A stretch of DNA of 64,000 bases from Streptomyces violaceusniger Tu 4113 (GCF_000147815.2 NC_015957.1:7688001-7752000); one strand, 5' to 3'. Counted from the first letter of the stretch, positions 15,719-24,943 are shown. The notes: generated by a model from the letters alone, not told the origin. Numbers and translations: made by a program.

Positions 15719-17362
15719 TCATCCTCGCAGTTCCCGCCGGAGGATCTTGCCACTGGTCGTCTTGGGCAACTCGGGCAGGATCTCCACCTCGCGCGGGTAC
15801 TTGTACGCGGCGAGGCGCTCCGCACAGTACGCGGACAGCTCGTCCGGTGTGGCCTCGGCCTCCGGTCGGAGGCTCACATACGCCTTGACCGTCTCGCCGC
15901 GGTACGCGTCGGGTTTGCCGACGACGGCCGCCTCCCGCACGGCGGGGTGAGTGTAGAGCACGTCCTCGACCTCGCGCGGCCACACCTTGAACCCCGAGGC
16001 GTTGATCATGTCCTTCTTGCGGTCGACCACGTACAGCCAGCCGCCCTCGTCCATGAAGCCGATGTCGCCGGTGCGCAGTTCCCCGTCCGGGAGGGTGGTC
16101 GCGGTGGCCTCCGGGCGCCGCCAGTAGCCGGGCACCACCATCGGGCCGCGGACGACGATCTCGCCCTGCTCGCCGAACGGCACGTCCTGCCCGGCCTCGT
16201 CCACGATGCGTACGACCGTGTCGGCGCCGGGGACGCCGACGGCGAGGGTGCCGGAGACCGGGTCGATGGGGGCGCGGACGCCGGGTGGGACGCTGGCGCA
16301 GGGCGCGGTGCACTCGGTGAGCCCGTAGCCGTTGTGCAGATACGGGCCGAGGGCCGATTGGAACCGCTCGACCAGCGCGGGCGGCAGCGGGGCGCCGCCG
16401 GAGGAGATGATCCGGAAGGACGAGAAGTGGTCGCGGCCGGCCTGGGGGTGGGCCATCAGCGCCATGAAGGCGGTGGAGGGGCCCACGGTGTAGGCGGGGC
16501 GGTGCTCGGCGAAGGCGTCGAGGACGACGCCGGTCTCGAAGCGGTAGGCCAGGGCCAGGGTGCCCGCTCCGGACACGCACGCGCAGAGCTGGCAGACCAT
16601 GCCGGTGATGTGGAACAGCGGGGCCAGCGCGAAGAGCGTCGAGCCTTCGGGCAGCTCGTGGAGGAGGTGCTGCCGGTCGGCGTTGTAGGAGATGTTGCCG
16701 TGGGTGTTGGTGGCCCCCTTGGGGGTGCCGCTGGTCCCGGAGGTGTAGCTGATCAGCGCGATGTCCTCGGCGCGCGGTGCGGGGACGGACGGCGGGCGGG
16801 CTCCGGCGCGGGCGGCCGTAAGGAGGTCCTCGGTGTCCTCGGGGACCGGGAGGGGCTCCTCGCGCAGCACCCGCGCGTCGTCGCGGGTCTGGAGCTCACG
16901 GGCGTCGGCGGTGAACGCGATGCGCACCGGGGACGCGGCGGCCGTCTCGCGTACGTAGTCCTCCCAGGCGTGGCGGGAGCAGACCAGGGCGCTCACCTCG
17001 GCGTCGCCGAGGATGTGCGCGAGCTCGGCGCCCTTGTACATGGGGTTGACCGGGACGACCGTACCGCCCGCCTTCCACGCCGCCAGCAGCGCGATCACGA
17101 AGTGCGGGGTGTTCTGGAGCATGATCGCCATCCGGTCGCCGGGCCCGAAGCCACGTTCGGCGAGATGGCCGGCTATGCCGTCGGAGAGCTCGTCGACCTC
17201 CCGGTAGGTCAGCCGTCCGTCGAAGTAGGCGAGCGCCGGATGGCCGGGGGCGGTGCGCACGGCGTCCCGGAACGCGTGCAGCGGACTGGGCCGCGGGGTG
17301 ATCGTCCGGCGCTGTGCCTCGGTGAGCTGGGCGAGCCATGGCTGGTCCTGGTACGTGGTCAT
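15719..17362 (-). CDS. AMP-dependent acyl-CoA synthetase
   Basis: The 547-residue enzyme has all ANL-family motifs: the AMP-binding P-loop SYTSGTSGTPKGATNTH, the adenine motif NGYGLTECTAP, the ELRTGDIGF hinge-region aspartate and the catalytic lysine block PKTTSGKILRREL. It would activate a carboxylic acid to its CoA ester in the cytoplasm. Flanking SDR, TetR, acyl-CoA dehydrogenase and kinase genes place it at the entry of an acid degradation pathway, equivalent to LvaE if the pathway is levulinate-like. It lies 69 bases after the SDR gene and 30 bases before TetR on the same strand. Confidence 0.92.
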   Translation of the reverse strand: MTTYQDQPWLAQLTEAQRRTITPRPSPLHAFRDAVRTAPGHPALAYFDGRLTYREVDELSDGIAGHLAERGFGPGDRMAIMLQNTPHFVIALLAAWKAGGTVVPVNPMYKGAELAHILGDAEVSALVCSRHAWEDYVRETAAASPVRIAFTADARELQTRDDARVLREEPLPVPEDTEDLLTAARAGARPPSVPAPRAEDIALISYTSGTSGTPKGATNTHGNISYNADRQHLLHELPEGSTLFALAPLFHITGMVCQLCACVSGAGTLALAYRFETGVVLDAFAEHRPAYTVGPSTAFMALMAHPQAGRDHFSSFRIISSGGAPLPPALVERFQSALGPYLHNGYGLTECTAPCASVPPGVRAPIDPVSGTLAVGVPGADTVVRIVDEAGQDVPFGEQGEIVVRGPMVVPGYWRRPEATATTLPDGELRTGDIGFMDEGGWLYVVDRKKDMINASGFKVWPREVEDVLYTHPAVREAAVVGKPDAYRGETVKAYVSLRPEAEATPDELSAYCAERLAAYKYPREVEILPELPKTTSGKILRRELRG

Positions 17363-17431
17363 GGGTGCGGCCCTGTCTGGACGGGGGTGAGGGTGGTGGT
17401 GCGGAGAGTACGGGAGCGGCGACCCGCGGGG

Positions 17432-18214
17432 TCAGCCCGAGGTCCCGGATGCCGCCTCGAGATCCTCGAGCTTGCGCTGCAGCTTGTTGATGCCGCCCAG
17501 CCAGCGGTCGGTGTCGCCGGCGCGGGCCGCGTAGTGGCGGGCCACCTCGGGGTGCGGAAGGATCAGGAAGCGCTCCTCCTCGATGCCCGCGAGGACGGCG
17601 TCGGCGACCTGCTCGGGCTCGATCGCGGTGGGCGCCAGCACCAGGTCCCCGGCGGCCCCGGTGGCGGTCAGCATGTCGGTGCGCACCCCCTGCGGGCAGA
17701 CGGCGTGGACGCCGATGCCGCGGTGGCGGTAGGTGCCCGAGAGCCATTCGGCGAAGGCGAGCGCGGCGTGCTTGGAGACGGCGTACGGCGCCGAGCCGAT
17801 CATGGTGAGTATCCCGGCGGCGGAGACGGTGGCGACGAAGCGGCCGCTGCCGCGCTCCAGCCACTCGGGCAGCAGCTCCCGGGCGGCCCGCACATGGGCC
17901 ATCACATTGACGTCCCAGGACTGCTGCCACAGCTCCTCGTCGGCCTCGGGGCCGCCGTCGTGGCCGACGCCCGCGTTGGCGCAGAAGATGTCGATGGTGC
18001 CGCCGAGCGCTTCACGGGCCGCGGGCACGATGCCGGAGGCGTCGCCGGGCACTGCGGTCGCGCCGATCTCCTCGGCGACGGCGGCGGCCTTGGCGGCGTC
18101 GAGGTCGTTGACCACGACCCGGGCGCCCTCGGCGGCGAAGCGCCGGGCGAGGGCGGCGCCGATGCCACCTCCCGCCCCGGTGACCACAACACGCGCCCCA
18201 CGCACGGTACCCAC
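17432..18214 (-). CDS. Short-chain dehydrogenase/reductase
   Basis: The 260-residue SDR shows the NAD(P) motif TGAGGGIG, the CANAGVGH strand (NAG motif) and the catalytic YAVSK, with a C-terminal extension that includes a predicted helix (INKLQRKLEDLEAAS). It is the first gene of the operon with the acyl-CoA ligase and TetR. In a levulinate-type route it would reduce the 4-oxoacyl-CoA to 4-hydroxyacyl-CoA; a 3-hydroxyacyl-CoA dehydrogenase role is the alternative. GTG 18214 follows GAGGAG with about 9-base spacing. The shared operator lies 50 bases upstream. Confidence 0.88.
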   Translation of the reverse strand: MGTVRGARVVVTGAGGGIGAALARRFAAEGARVVVNDLDAAKAAAVAEEIGATAVPGDASGIVPAAREALGGTIDIFCANAGVGHDGGPEADEELWQQSWDVNVMAHVRAARELLPEWLERGSGRFVATVSAAGILTMIGSAPYAVSKHAALAFAEWLSGTYRHRGIGVHAVCPQGVRTDMLTATGAAGDLVLAPTAIEPEQVADAVLAGIEEERFLILPHPEVARHYAARAGDTDRWLGGINKLQRKLEDLEAASGTSG

Positions 18215-18263
18215 GATTCGCAGCTCCTCGGATCGACTCGGATCGGCTCCTGCCCGCAGCGCA

Positions 18264-18283
18264 GACTAACCAGTCGGTATGTA
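18264..18283 (-). promoter_or_regulatory. TetR-type operator upstream of the SDR/acyl-CoA ligase/TetR operon
   Basis: On the minus strand the site reads CATACCGACTGGTTAGTC, sharing the 13-base core CATACCGACTGGT with sites at 12579 and 32775. It is 50 bases upstream of the SDR start, suitable for repression. Confidence 0.65.
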
Positions 18284-18327
18284 CAAACGGAAGAGGCACA
18301 CCGGCCTCCCGGCGCACGGCCGGCGGG

Positions 18328-19368
18328 TTACCGGCCGGGGCGCTTCCTGCGCATCACCCCGCGCCAGCGGGCGTTCTCCCCGGCGAGCGCGTCCCACAGC
18401 ACATTGAGCGGATGGCCGGCGTCCTGCGCTGCGCGCTCCCCGGCCCGTACGAACACTCCGATCAGCACTTCCAGCTCCGGTCCCGCACCGTCGGTCAGCT
18501 CCAGGGTGCGCAGCCCGGCACCGGCGCGGATCCGTCCGCCGGCCACCGCGTCGCCGATGCCCTCGGTGACGAGCACACAGCCGCGCAGCACCCCCGAGGA
18601 GAGCAGCTCCAGCCCGTACTGCACGGTGTCGATCTCGGCCGCGATATGCAGCTCCTGGCGGTAGCGGGCGCCGAACCAGCCACGCAGAAAGCCGGGTATG
18701 AGCCCGTCGGCCGAGACGGCGAGCGGCAGCCGGGGCAGCTCGCTCACCGGGACCGAGGGCCCGGGCAGCTCCTCGGCGTCGAGGTTGGTGACCAGGGACA
18801 GCCCGCTGCGCCGCCACTCCATCACCTCGAAGCCGTCGAGCCGGCTGTCGTGGCCCGCCGTGGTGAGGACGCTGCCGCATACCAGGTCGAGTTGTTTGGC
18901 CTCGAGCCGCTCCAGCAGATCCCGGGTGCGCACATGCTCGACCTTGAGCTCGACACCCCGCCGGTCGAATTCCCCGGTGACCAACTCCACGGCATTCAGC
19001 AGAAAGCCGAGGGTGTAACGGGTGGAGCCGACACAGAGCCGGCTGCCGAGTCGGCGGCGGCTGTCGTGCAGCCCCTCCAGCCACTCCTCCAGGGTGCCGC
19101 GTGCGAGTCCGGCGAGGGACTCCCCGGTGGCGGTGAAGAGCACATTCTGACTGCGTCCCCGTTTGACCACCAGCGGCTCTCCGCACAGGGCGCCGAAGTT
19201 CCGGTTCAGGGTGTCCAGTTGTTTCTGCACACTGGACTGCTCCCGCCCCAGCAGCCGGGCGGCGCCCAGTGCGGTGCCCGCCTCATGGACCGCGAGCAAC
19301 GTTCTGAGCTGGTCCATCGTGGTGTCCAGCAGCGCCGTCGGGTACTGCCATCGATCCTTTAAGGGCAT
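18328..19368 (-). CDS. LysR-type transcriptional regulator with a TTA codon at position 3
   Basis: The 346-residue protein has a LysR-like winged helix near its N-terminus (MDQLRTLLAVHEAGTALGAARLLGREQSSVQKQLDTLNRNFG), then a periplasmic-binding-type effector domain (LGSRLCVGSTRYTLGFLLNAV, LDLVCGSVLTT). It is longer than the usual 300 residues. ATG 19368 follows GGAAGG. Its third codon is TTA (19360-19362), the codon read by the bldA tRNA, so expression is probably tied to development. It has no close divergent partner of obvious function; the alpha/beta hydrolase at 19669 is divergent and is the natural target. Confidence 0.82.
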   Translation of the reverse strand: MPLKDRWQYPTALLDTTMDQLRTLLAVHEAGTALGAARLLGREQSSVQKQLDTLNRNFGALCGEPLVVKRGRSQNVLFTATGESLAGLARGTLEEWLEGLHDSRRRLGSRLCVGSTRYTLGFLLNAVELVTGEFDRRGVELKVEHVRTRDLLERLEAKQLDLVCGSVLTTAGHDSRLDGFEVMEWRRSGLSLVTNLDAEELPGPSVPVSELPRLPLAVSADGLIPGFLRGWFGARYRQELHIAAEIDTVQYGLELLSSGVLRGCVLVTEGIGDAVAGGRIRAGAGLRTLELTDGAGPELEVLIGVFVRAGERAAQDAGHPLNVLWDALAGENARWRGVMRRKRPGR

Positions 19369-19668
19369 TCCGGCCTTCCGCTCGAAGAGTATTCGGCACC
19401 CCAATGACGTTTCCGTTCGCAGCATAGTGCAGCGCCTTCCGGGTGAACTGATCCCGAGAACAGCGGGGATATTCTTCCGATGGATATTCGGGAATTCCCT
19501 ATCTCCGGATGGCCGCGGAGTCCGGCATTCCAGGTTCCGGTCGCGTCATTGCGGGTAAGTCGAACGGCTGGCCGATTGTCCGACGGCAACCGTATGCGTG
19601 TCGTATGGTCAGCGGACGGGGCAGTTGGGACGATGCACGCACATCGGGCCATCCAAGGGGGAGCAGCG

Positions 19669-21021
19669 ATGACGGGGATGAGCGTACGGCCGTACTGGGA
19701 GCTGAGATTCGACGCCTACGGGGACGTCGACCTCCGGCAGCGGGACCGGCTGCTGGAACAGGCCGCCCGGCAGGACCTCACGGATCTGGTGGTGTTCGCG
19801 CACGGCTGGAACAACACCCGGACCATGGCCACGCGGCTCTACGACCGCTTCTTCGCGCCCTTTCCGGAGCTGCTCGGCGAGGCGGGCCCGGCGCGGCTCG
19901 GCTATGTGGGGGTGGTGTGGCCGTCGATGCGGTTCGCGGACGAGTCGCTCGCGGGCTCGACCCCGGAGCCGGCGCCCGGCGCGCCACCGGGCCCCGACGC
20001 GGACATCCGGCGCCCGGGGCTCGACGCGGAGACCCACCGGGCGCTGGACACGGTCTTCCCGGGGCGGCGGCAGATCGTGGCGCGCCTGGCCGAGCTGCTG
20101 GCCGAGCGGCCCGAACGGCTCGCGGCGCTGGACGAGTTCGGGGTGCTGGTGCGCGGGCTGGTCCGGGTCCACGGGGAGTCCGGCACGGCCGGGGACCCGG
20201 CGGCCGCGGACGAAGACGAGGACGAGGACGAGGACGACGACGGCGTACCGGCGATGTTCGGGGCGGACGTGCCGGAGGTCTGTGAGCGGTTCGCGGCCGC
20301 GCTCACCGAGGCGCGCGGGAAGACCGACGCGGAGGACCGCGCCTTTCCCGACAGCGGGCTCGGCGGCCTCTGGGACGGGGCGCACGAGCTGCTCCGCCAG
20401 GGGACGTACTACGTGATGAAGCGGCGGGCCGGCGCGGTCGGGCGCGAGGGCCTCGGACCGGTGCTGGGCGCCCTCGCGGCCGTCCGGCCCGCCCCGCGGC
20501 TCCATCTGGTGGGCCACAGCTTCGGCGGCCGGCTGGTGTCGTACGCGCTGACCGGGCTGCCGGAGGGCGCCACGGTGGCGTCGGTGACGCTGCTCCAGGG
20601 GGCGTTCTCGCACTACGCGTTCGCCGAGCGGCTGCCGCACGCCACCGGCCGCGGCGGCGCCCTGCACTCCGCCGCCCACCGGGTCCGCGGCCCCGTGGTG
20701 TCCTGCCATTCGCACCATGACACCGCGCTCGGGCTGCTGTATCCGGTGGCGTCGCGGGTGTCCGGGGACGATGCCTCGCTGCTGCCGGGCGACACCCGCT
20801 GGGGGGCGATCGGGTACGACGGCGTCCGGGCCGTGGAGGGGTGCCCGCGCCTGGACCTGGCCGAGGCGCTGGAGGGCCCGTTCCCGGCGGAGGGCTGTGT
20901 GAGCGTCGATGTCTCGGAGGTCGTACGGCACGGTGTGCCGCCGGTCGGGGCGCACAGCGACATCTGCCATGCGGAGCTGGCCCGGGTGGTGCTGCGCGCG
21001 GGCCGCATCGGGGACGTGTAG
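19669..21021 (+). CDS. Alpha/beta hydrolase with acidic insertion
   Basis: The 450-residue protein has an oxyanion-type VVFAHGWNNTR motif and the nucleophile elbow VGHSFGG with Ser284, as in serine esterases and lipases. Between them is a run of alternating aspartate and glutamate near residue 185, an unusual flexible insert. A late GAHSDICH could supply the histidine. No signal peptide is present, so it is cytoplasmic. ATG 19669 has GGGGGAG upstream; the longer frame beginning at 19480 lacks family character. It is divergent from the LysR-type gene and ends in a strong shared terminator. Confidence 0.8.
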   Translation: MTGMSVRPYWELRFDAYGDVDLRQRDRLLEQAARQDLTDLVVFAHGWNNTRTMATRLYDRFFAPFPELLGEAGPARLGYVGVVWPSMRFADESLAGSTPEPAPGAPPGPDADIRRPGLDAETHRALDTVFPGRRQIVARLAELLAERPERLAALDEFGVLVRGLVRVHGESGTAGDPAAADEDEDEDEDDDGVPAMFGADVPEVCERFAAALTEARGKTDAEDRAFPDSGLGGLWDGAHELLRQGTYYVMKRRAGAVGREGLGPVLGALAAVRPAPRLHLVGHSFGGRLVSYALTGLPEGATVASVTLLQGAFSHYAFAERLPHATGRGGALHSAAHRVRGPVVSCHSHHDTALGLLYPVASRVSGDDASLLPGDTRWGAIGYDGVRAVEGCPRLDLAEALEGPFPAEGCVSVDVSEVVRHGVPPVGAHSDICHAELARVVLRAGRIGDV

Positions 21022-21027
21022 CAGGGC

Positions 21028-21056
21028 GCGGGGCCTCGCCGGATGCGAGGCCCCGC
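21028..21056. terminator. Perfect 12-base-pair bidirectional terminator hairpin
   Basis: GCGGGGCCTCGC pairs exactly with GCGAGGCCCCGC around the loop CGGAT. It lies 7 bases after the hydrolase stop and 11 bases before the stop of the convergent penicillin acylase gene. Confidence 0.85.
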
Positions 21057-21066
21057 CCCGGTGGCC

Positions 21067-23907
21067 TCAGCGGTGGGCCGGGAACTCCACCACCTGCTGG
21101 AAGGTCGGCCGGTTCTGCCAGCTCATCTTGTCGTGGGTCAGCCCGCCGACCACCCGGTGGATGATGGCGTCGGCGCACCACTGGTCGCCCGCGGAGCAGT
21201 TGTCGTCCCCCGGGTAGACCTGGGCGGCGGTCTTGCCCACGGCCGTCTTCAGGCTGGTCAGCAGGGCGTCACGGCAGGCGCTGAGCCGGCCGCCGCCGCA
21301 GTACGGGCGGGCCAGCGGCCCCTTGACGTCCTCGCCGAGGACCGTGCGCAGATCCTTGTCGGCATAGGACCACCAGCCGTACTGGAACGAGGACCCGGCG
21401 TGCGAGCCGGTGGGGCCGTGTCCGGCCGAGGGCGCTTCGTCGACCGCGAGATTGGCCCGCAGGGCGTCGTAGAGGCCGTCGCCCAGTCCGGATTTGAATT
21501 CGGCCTCGACCAGCAGCGGCCACCAGGCGTCCATGATCCGTACCGCGTCGGCGTGCCCGTAGGTGTGCGAGCCGGCGCTGGTCTCATGGCGCTGTGAGCC
21601 CGCCGACTGCCAGGAGTCCAACTGCTGTGCGGCCGTGGCCAACTGGGGGTCGTCGATGGGCTTGGAGCGCAGCACCTTCAGCAGCTCCGGCAGCACGTCC
21701 TCGCCGCGCAGATCGGTGAGGGCGGCCTCGGCCATGGCGCGGGTGAGCGCGGAGCGGGTGACACCGCCCTTGCGGACCAGGGCGCGCACCCGGTCGTCGA
21801 GGAGGTTGCCGCGGTGCACCGAGCCGTTGCCGAAACCGGCCACGCTGTAGTCCTTGGCCAGCTTGTTGTTCCAGCTGATGTAGTAGTCCTGGTCGATGGA
21901 CTGGGGGTGTTCGGCGGGCGGTGTGGCGGCGGCGGTGTTGTCCTTGGGATCGAAGTCCCGCCACTCATAGGCGGCTTCACCCTTCACCGGCAGCGAGGGG
22001 TCGACGTCCGCGGCGCGCACCGGGTTGAGCCCGCTGTTGTAGTAGCCGGTCTGCCGGGAGTCGGCGTAGAACCAGTTGAAGGTGTAGTTGATGTTCTGCG
22101 CCGCGCTCTGGAAGGACTTGGCGTCCTTCACATAGTCCGGGTCGTTGAGCATCTGGAAGCCGACGATGGAGTCGGCCTCGTGACGGTAGGTGGAGCGCAG
22201 CATGGTGTAGGCCACCGGTTTGCCGTCGACGGTCGCGCGGTGGGTCACCAGCCCGTACTTGGTGCGGTAGACCTGCATGCGGTACGAGCCCGCGGCGGTG
22301 GAGTCGGCGAGGGTGGGCTTCCAGGCGTTGCGCCGCTCCAGCTTGTCCATCGGCACGCAGTCGCCGTGGTAGCGGTAGTACGTGGAGTCCTTGGACGGGG
22401 TGGAGCCGTCCGGGGAGCACAGCTCGACCGCGTAGGTGTCGGTGATGTCCTGGCCGGAGGTGGTGGCGCTCCAGGCGTAGTCCTGGCCCCGGCCGAGCTG
22501 GATGTACATCCCGACCCCCGCGAAGGAGGCGCCGCGGGCGCTGATCCCCGGGCCCTGGATCTCCTGGAGCATCAGGAGCTGCGGGGCGAAGTAGCCGGTC
22601 TGCGGGCCGAAGACGGCCACCGGGTGGCCGCTCGCGGTGTACTTGCCGGAGACCACGAGCGCGTTGGACATGCCCTTCTTGCGGCTGAACAGATCGCGGG
22701 GCAGCACCCCGTCGTCGTAGATGCCGCGCAGTGGCTCCAGCGCTGCCTTCGGGGCCTTGACCTTGGTGCGGGCCGTGGCACCGGACTTGGTGGCGCCGCC
22801 CTCGCGGTCGTAGACGAGCTGTTCGGGGGTGACCGACCCGGCGTCGGGCAGCGCGCCGCCCTTGGGCGTGGCGGGCTTTCCGGCGTACGGGAAGCTGCCG
22901 TCGCGTACGGTCAGCGCCGCCTCCGGGTCGTTGCGCTCGCGGAAGGACTCCCACACCTTCGCGCCCTCGGTCAGGCCGTACTTCTGCTGGGCGGCGAGCA
23001 GCGAGAGCGCGCCCTCCACCTCGCCGCCCCCGCCGCTGCCGAAGAGTGCGCCGACCACGGAGGCGAGGGCGATCAGGTCGGTGAGCTTGAACGGCTGGAT
23101 CTCACCGGCGTTGGTGATCGCGTCGATATGGCCGGTGAGCACGTACTCACCGGGGAAGTAGCGGCCGTCCTTGGCCTTCTTGGCGTAGGCGTTGATGCCG
23201 TCGATGTACGCCTGGGCGTCGGCCAGCGCCTGGCGGCCGCGCTCGCCGCCGTGGGCGAGGATGTAGTCCACCTGCGCCTGGTAGTCGGCCTCGGTGTACG
23301 GCGCCTGGCGGAAGAAGTCCTGTTCCAGGCCCTGGTTGGCGGGGGCGCCGCCGGCGAAGGAGGTCAGCTCGCCGCGGCCCACGTGGCGGAAGAGGTCCAT
23401 CAGCCACAGCCGGTCCTGGGCGGCGGCGTATCCGGCGCCGTACTCGGTGCCCTCGCGGGTGGTGCCCTGGATGTGCGGGACACCGGTCTTCTTGTCGCGG
23501 GTGATCGTGACGTCGGCGCGCGGCTTGGTCACGGAGGCCACCTGGTCGGCGGGGACTCCGAAGGAGGAGTCGTTGAAGAAGTTCGTCAGCTTGTCGTCGG
23601 TGAGGGTGGGGTAGCCGCTCGCCAGGTCGCCGTACGGGCCGAGCTGGTCGGCGCTGTGCTCGGGGTGGGTGCCCAGCACCCGGTTGGCGAGGATGTCGGC
23701 GAGGGTGGCGTTGCCGGTCGCGCCCGGCGGGAGGATGTCGGAGCACTGGCCCCGGCAGTAGTCGGTGGCCGCCGCGGCCGGCTCGGCCCTGGCCGGCTGG
23801 GGCGCCGGGGCCGCGAGGGCGATGCCGAGGCCCAGCGCGGCGGCCGCGGCGAGCACGGTATGGGTGAACTTGCGGGTCCTGGTGGGCCTGGGGGTTCGTC
23901 GTCGCAT
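21067..23907 (-). CDS. Secreted penicillin-acylase-family Ntn hydrolase
   Basis: The 946-residue protein starts with a basic region and a signal peptide (KFTHTVLAAAAALGLGIALAAPAPQPARA). The alpha-chain part has VTITRDKKTGVPHIQGTTREGTEYGAGYAAAQDRLWLMDLFR. The expected new N-terminus of the beta chain is Ser414 in KKGMSNALVVSG, the nucleophile of the Ntn fold, followed by HPVAVFGPQTGYFAPQ. Relatives deacylate penicillins, cyclic lipopeptides or acyl-homoserine lactones. It would mature by autoproteolysis outside the cell. The gene stands alone between a terminator and a divergent hypothetical gene; the substrate is unknown. Confidence 0.9.
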   Translation of the reverse strand: MRRRTPRPTRTRKFTHTVLAAAAALGLGIALAAPAPQPARAEPAAAATDYCRGQCSDILPPGATGNATLADILANRVLGTHPEHSADQLGPYGDLASGYPTLTDDKLTNFFNDSSFGVPADQVASVTKPRADVTITRDKKTGVPHIQGTTREGTEYGAGYAAAQDRLWLMDLFRHVGRGELTSFAGGAPANQGLEQDFFRQAPYTEADYQAQVDYILAHGGERGRQALADAQAYIDGINAYAKKAKDGRYFPGEYVLTGHIDAITNAGEIQPFKLTDLIALASVVGALFGSGGGGEVEGALSLLAAQQKYGLTEGAKVWESFRERNDPEAALTVRDGSFPYAGKPATPKGGALPDAGSVTPEQLVYDREGGATKSGATARTKVKAPKAALEPLRGIYDDGVLPRDLFSRKKGMSNALVVSGKYTASGHPVAVFGPQTGYFAPQLLMLQEIQGPGISARGASFAGVGMYIQLGRGQDYAWSATTSGQDITDTYAVELCSPDGSTPSKDSTYYRYHGDCVPMDKLERRNAWKPTLADSTAAGSYRMQVYRTKYGLVTHRATVDGKPVAYTMLRSTYRHEADSIVGFQMLNDPDYVKDAKSFQSAAQNINYTFNWFYADSRQTGYYNSGLNPVRAADVDPSLPVKGEAAYEWRDFDPKDNTAAATPPAEHPQSIDQDYYISWNNKLAKDYSVAGFGNGSVHRGNLLDDRVRALVRKGGVTRSALTRAMAEAALTDLRGEDVLPELLKVLRSKPIDDPQLATAAQQLDSWQSAGSQRHETSAGSHTYGHADAVRIMDAWWPLLVEAEFKSGLGDGLYDALRANLAVDEAPSAGHGPTGSHAGSSFQYGWWSYADKDLRTVLGEDVKGPLARPYCGGGRLSACRDALLTSLKTAVGKTAAQVYPGDDNCSAGDQWCADAIIHRVVGGLTHDKMSWQNRPTFQQVVEFPAHR

Positions 23908-24013
23908 GTGCGCTCCTCCCGATTGCCGTCGCGACGGAGGTTACCGGCGGTATTACCAGCCCGGAAGATGAGCGGACGTCAACTTCGTGGCGCGAGAGGC
24001 CCAATGAGGCCCA

Positions 24014-24730
24014 ATGAGGACTGCCGGAGAAAGTCCGGGGAATTCGATGGATCCGGATCGCACTGCGTTACGTCCATTCGACAACGAGTCGGGTCCGCAC
24101 TCGCGGAGGTGGTATGAAGTGGCCGGTTTCAGAGCACTGGCACGAGAAGTTCGCAATCCACGCAGACACATCACTGCTCGGCGCACATCGCTGCGCAAAT
24201 GCCTTGAACGGTTCGCGCCGTACGGGCACCGGGCGACCTGGCACCATCTGTGCACCAGCTCCGGGATCCCCCCGGAGGACCGCAGGCCGGACCCCCTACG
24301 ACTGCTCACCGCTTTGGAAGAGCTCGAGGAGGCCCGCACGCTGTGGCTCGCGTACGAGGCGGACTTCGCCGCCCGGCGCAGGCAGGAGAAACTTCTCGGC
24401 ATCCGGCAGCCGAGCACCGTCGACGACTGGCATCTGAACACCTGGGGCGGATGCGACATCATTCCCTGCGAGAGCCCCTCGGCCCATCCCGGCGACCGCC
24501 TCGCGGACGTGCTGCGACGGCTGATCGCGGCGATGGAGTCGGGACCGGGGTCGGCCTGCCCCGTATGCGCACGACGGGGCCTGGTCTGGCGCGAGGACCT
24601 GGACCGCTATCCATCGGCCGGGCCGGTCTGCGCGGACTGCGGCATCGTGGTGCCGCTGCCGCTGCTGACCACCGAGGCCCTGGCGGCGTCCCGGGGCACG
24701 GTCCGGCTGGGCCGTTACGCCACCGTATGA
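24014..24730 (+). CDS. Hypothetical zinc-ribbon protein with a TTA codon
   Basis: I do not recognise a family. The 238-residue product has a basic central part and a helical segment (LLTALEELEEARTLWLAYEADFAARRRQEKLLG). A C-terminal zinc ribbon follows, formed by CPVC and CADC pairs (ACPVCARRGLVW, VCADCGIVVPL), which suggests nucleic acid or protein binding. The start is uncertain: ATG 24014 or ATG 24047 (MDPDRTAL). Either way a TTA codon at 24068-24070 falls early in the gene, so translation probably depends on the bldA tRNA. It is divergent from the penicillin acylase gene. Confidence 0.7.
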   Translation: MRTAGESPGNSMDPDRTALRPFDNESGPHSRRWYEVAGFRALAREVRNPRRHITARRTSLRKCLERFAPYGHRATWHHLCTSSGIPPEDRRPDPLRLLTALEELEEARTLWLAYEADFAARRRQEKLLGIRQPSTVDDWHLNTWGGCDIIPCESPSAHPGDRLADVLRRLIAAMESGPGSACPVCARRGLVWREDLDRYPSAGPVCADCGIVVPLPLLTTEALAASRGTVRLGRYATV

Positions 24731-24927
24731 CGCGCCACCGTACGGCACCCGGCCGCCCCTGGCCGGGAGCGCGCTCGCCGGAGCCCCCGCACCGGGTGGC
24801 CGGCGAGCGCGCGGGAAGCCCATGACGAGGACCGGCGAACGCTGACGTCCGCCGGTGGCCGCGTCGGCGCGGAGCCCGCGTGCGGGGGCGCGGCGCGCGT
24901 TGACAGGATCCGGGTCGGCCAACCATG

Positions 24928-24943
24928 CTGAGCAGTCGCTTAG
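24928..24943. promoter_or_regulatory. TetR-type operator upstream of maoC-like gene
   Basis: CTGAGCAGTCGCTTAG is an imperfect palindrome 24 bases before ATG 24968. It resembles TGAGCAAGCGCTTAG at 26141, upstream of the neighbouring TetR gene. The two sites flank the maoC-tetR convergent pair, which suggests one regulator for both. Confidence 0.6.

Noticed and set aside
14987..18664. 1225-codon plus-strand frame
   Set aside because: It is the antisense of the TetR, acyl-CoA ligase and SDR genes, which have complete family motifs on the minus strand.
21814..24117. 767-codon plus-strand frame
   Set aside because: It is antisense to the penicillin acylase gene and has no domain.
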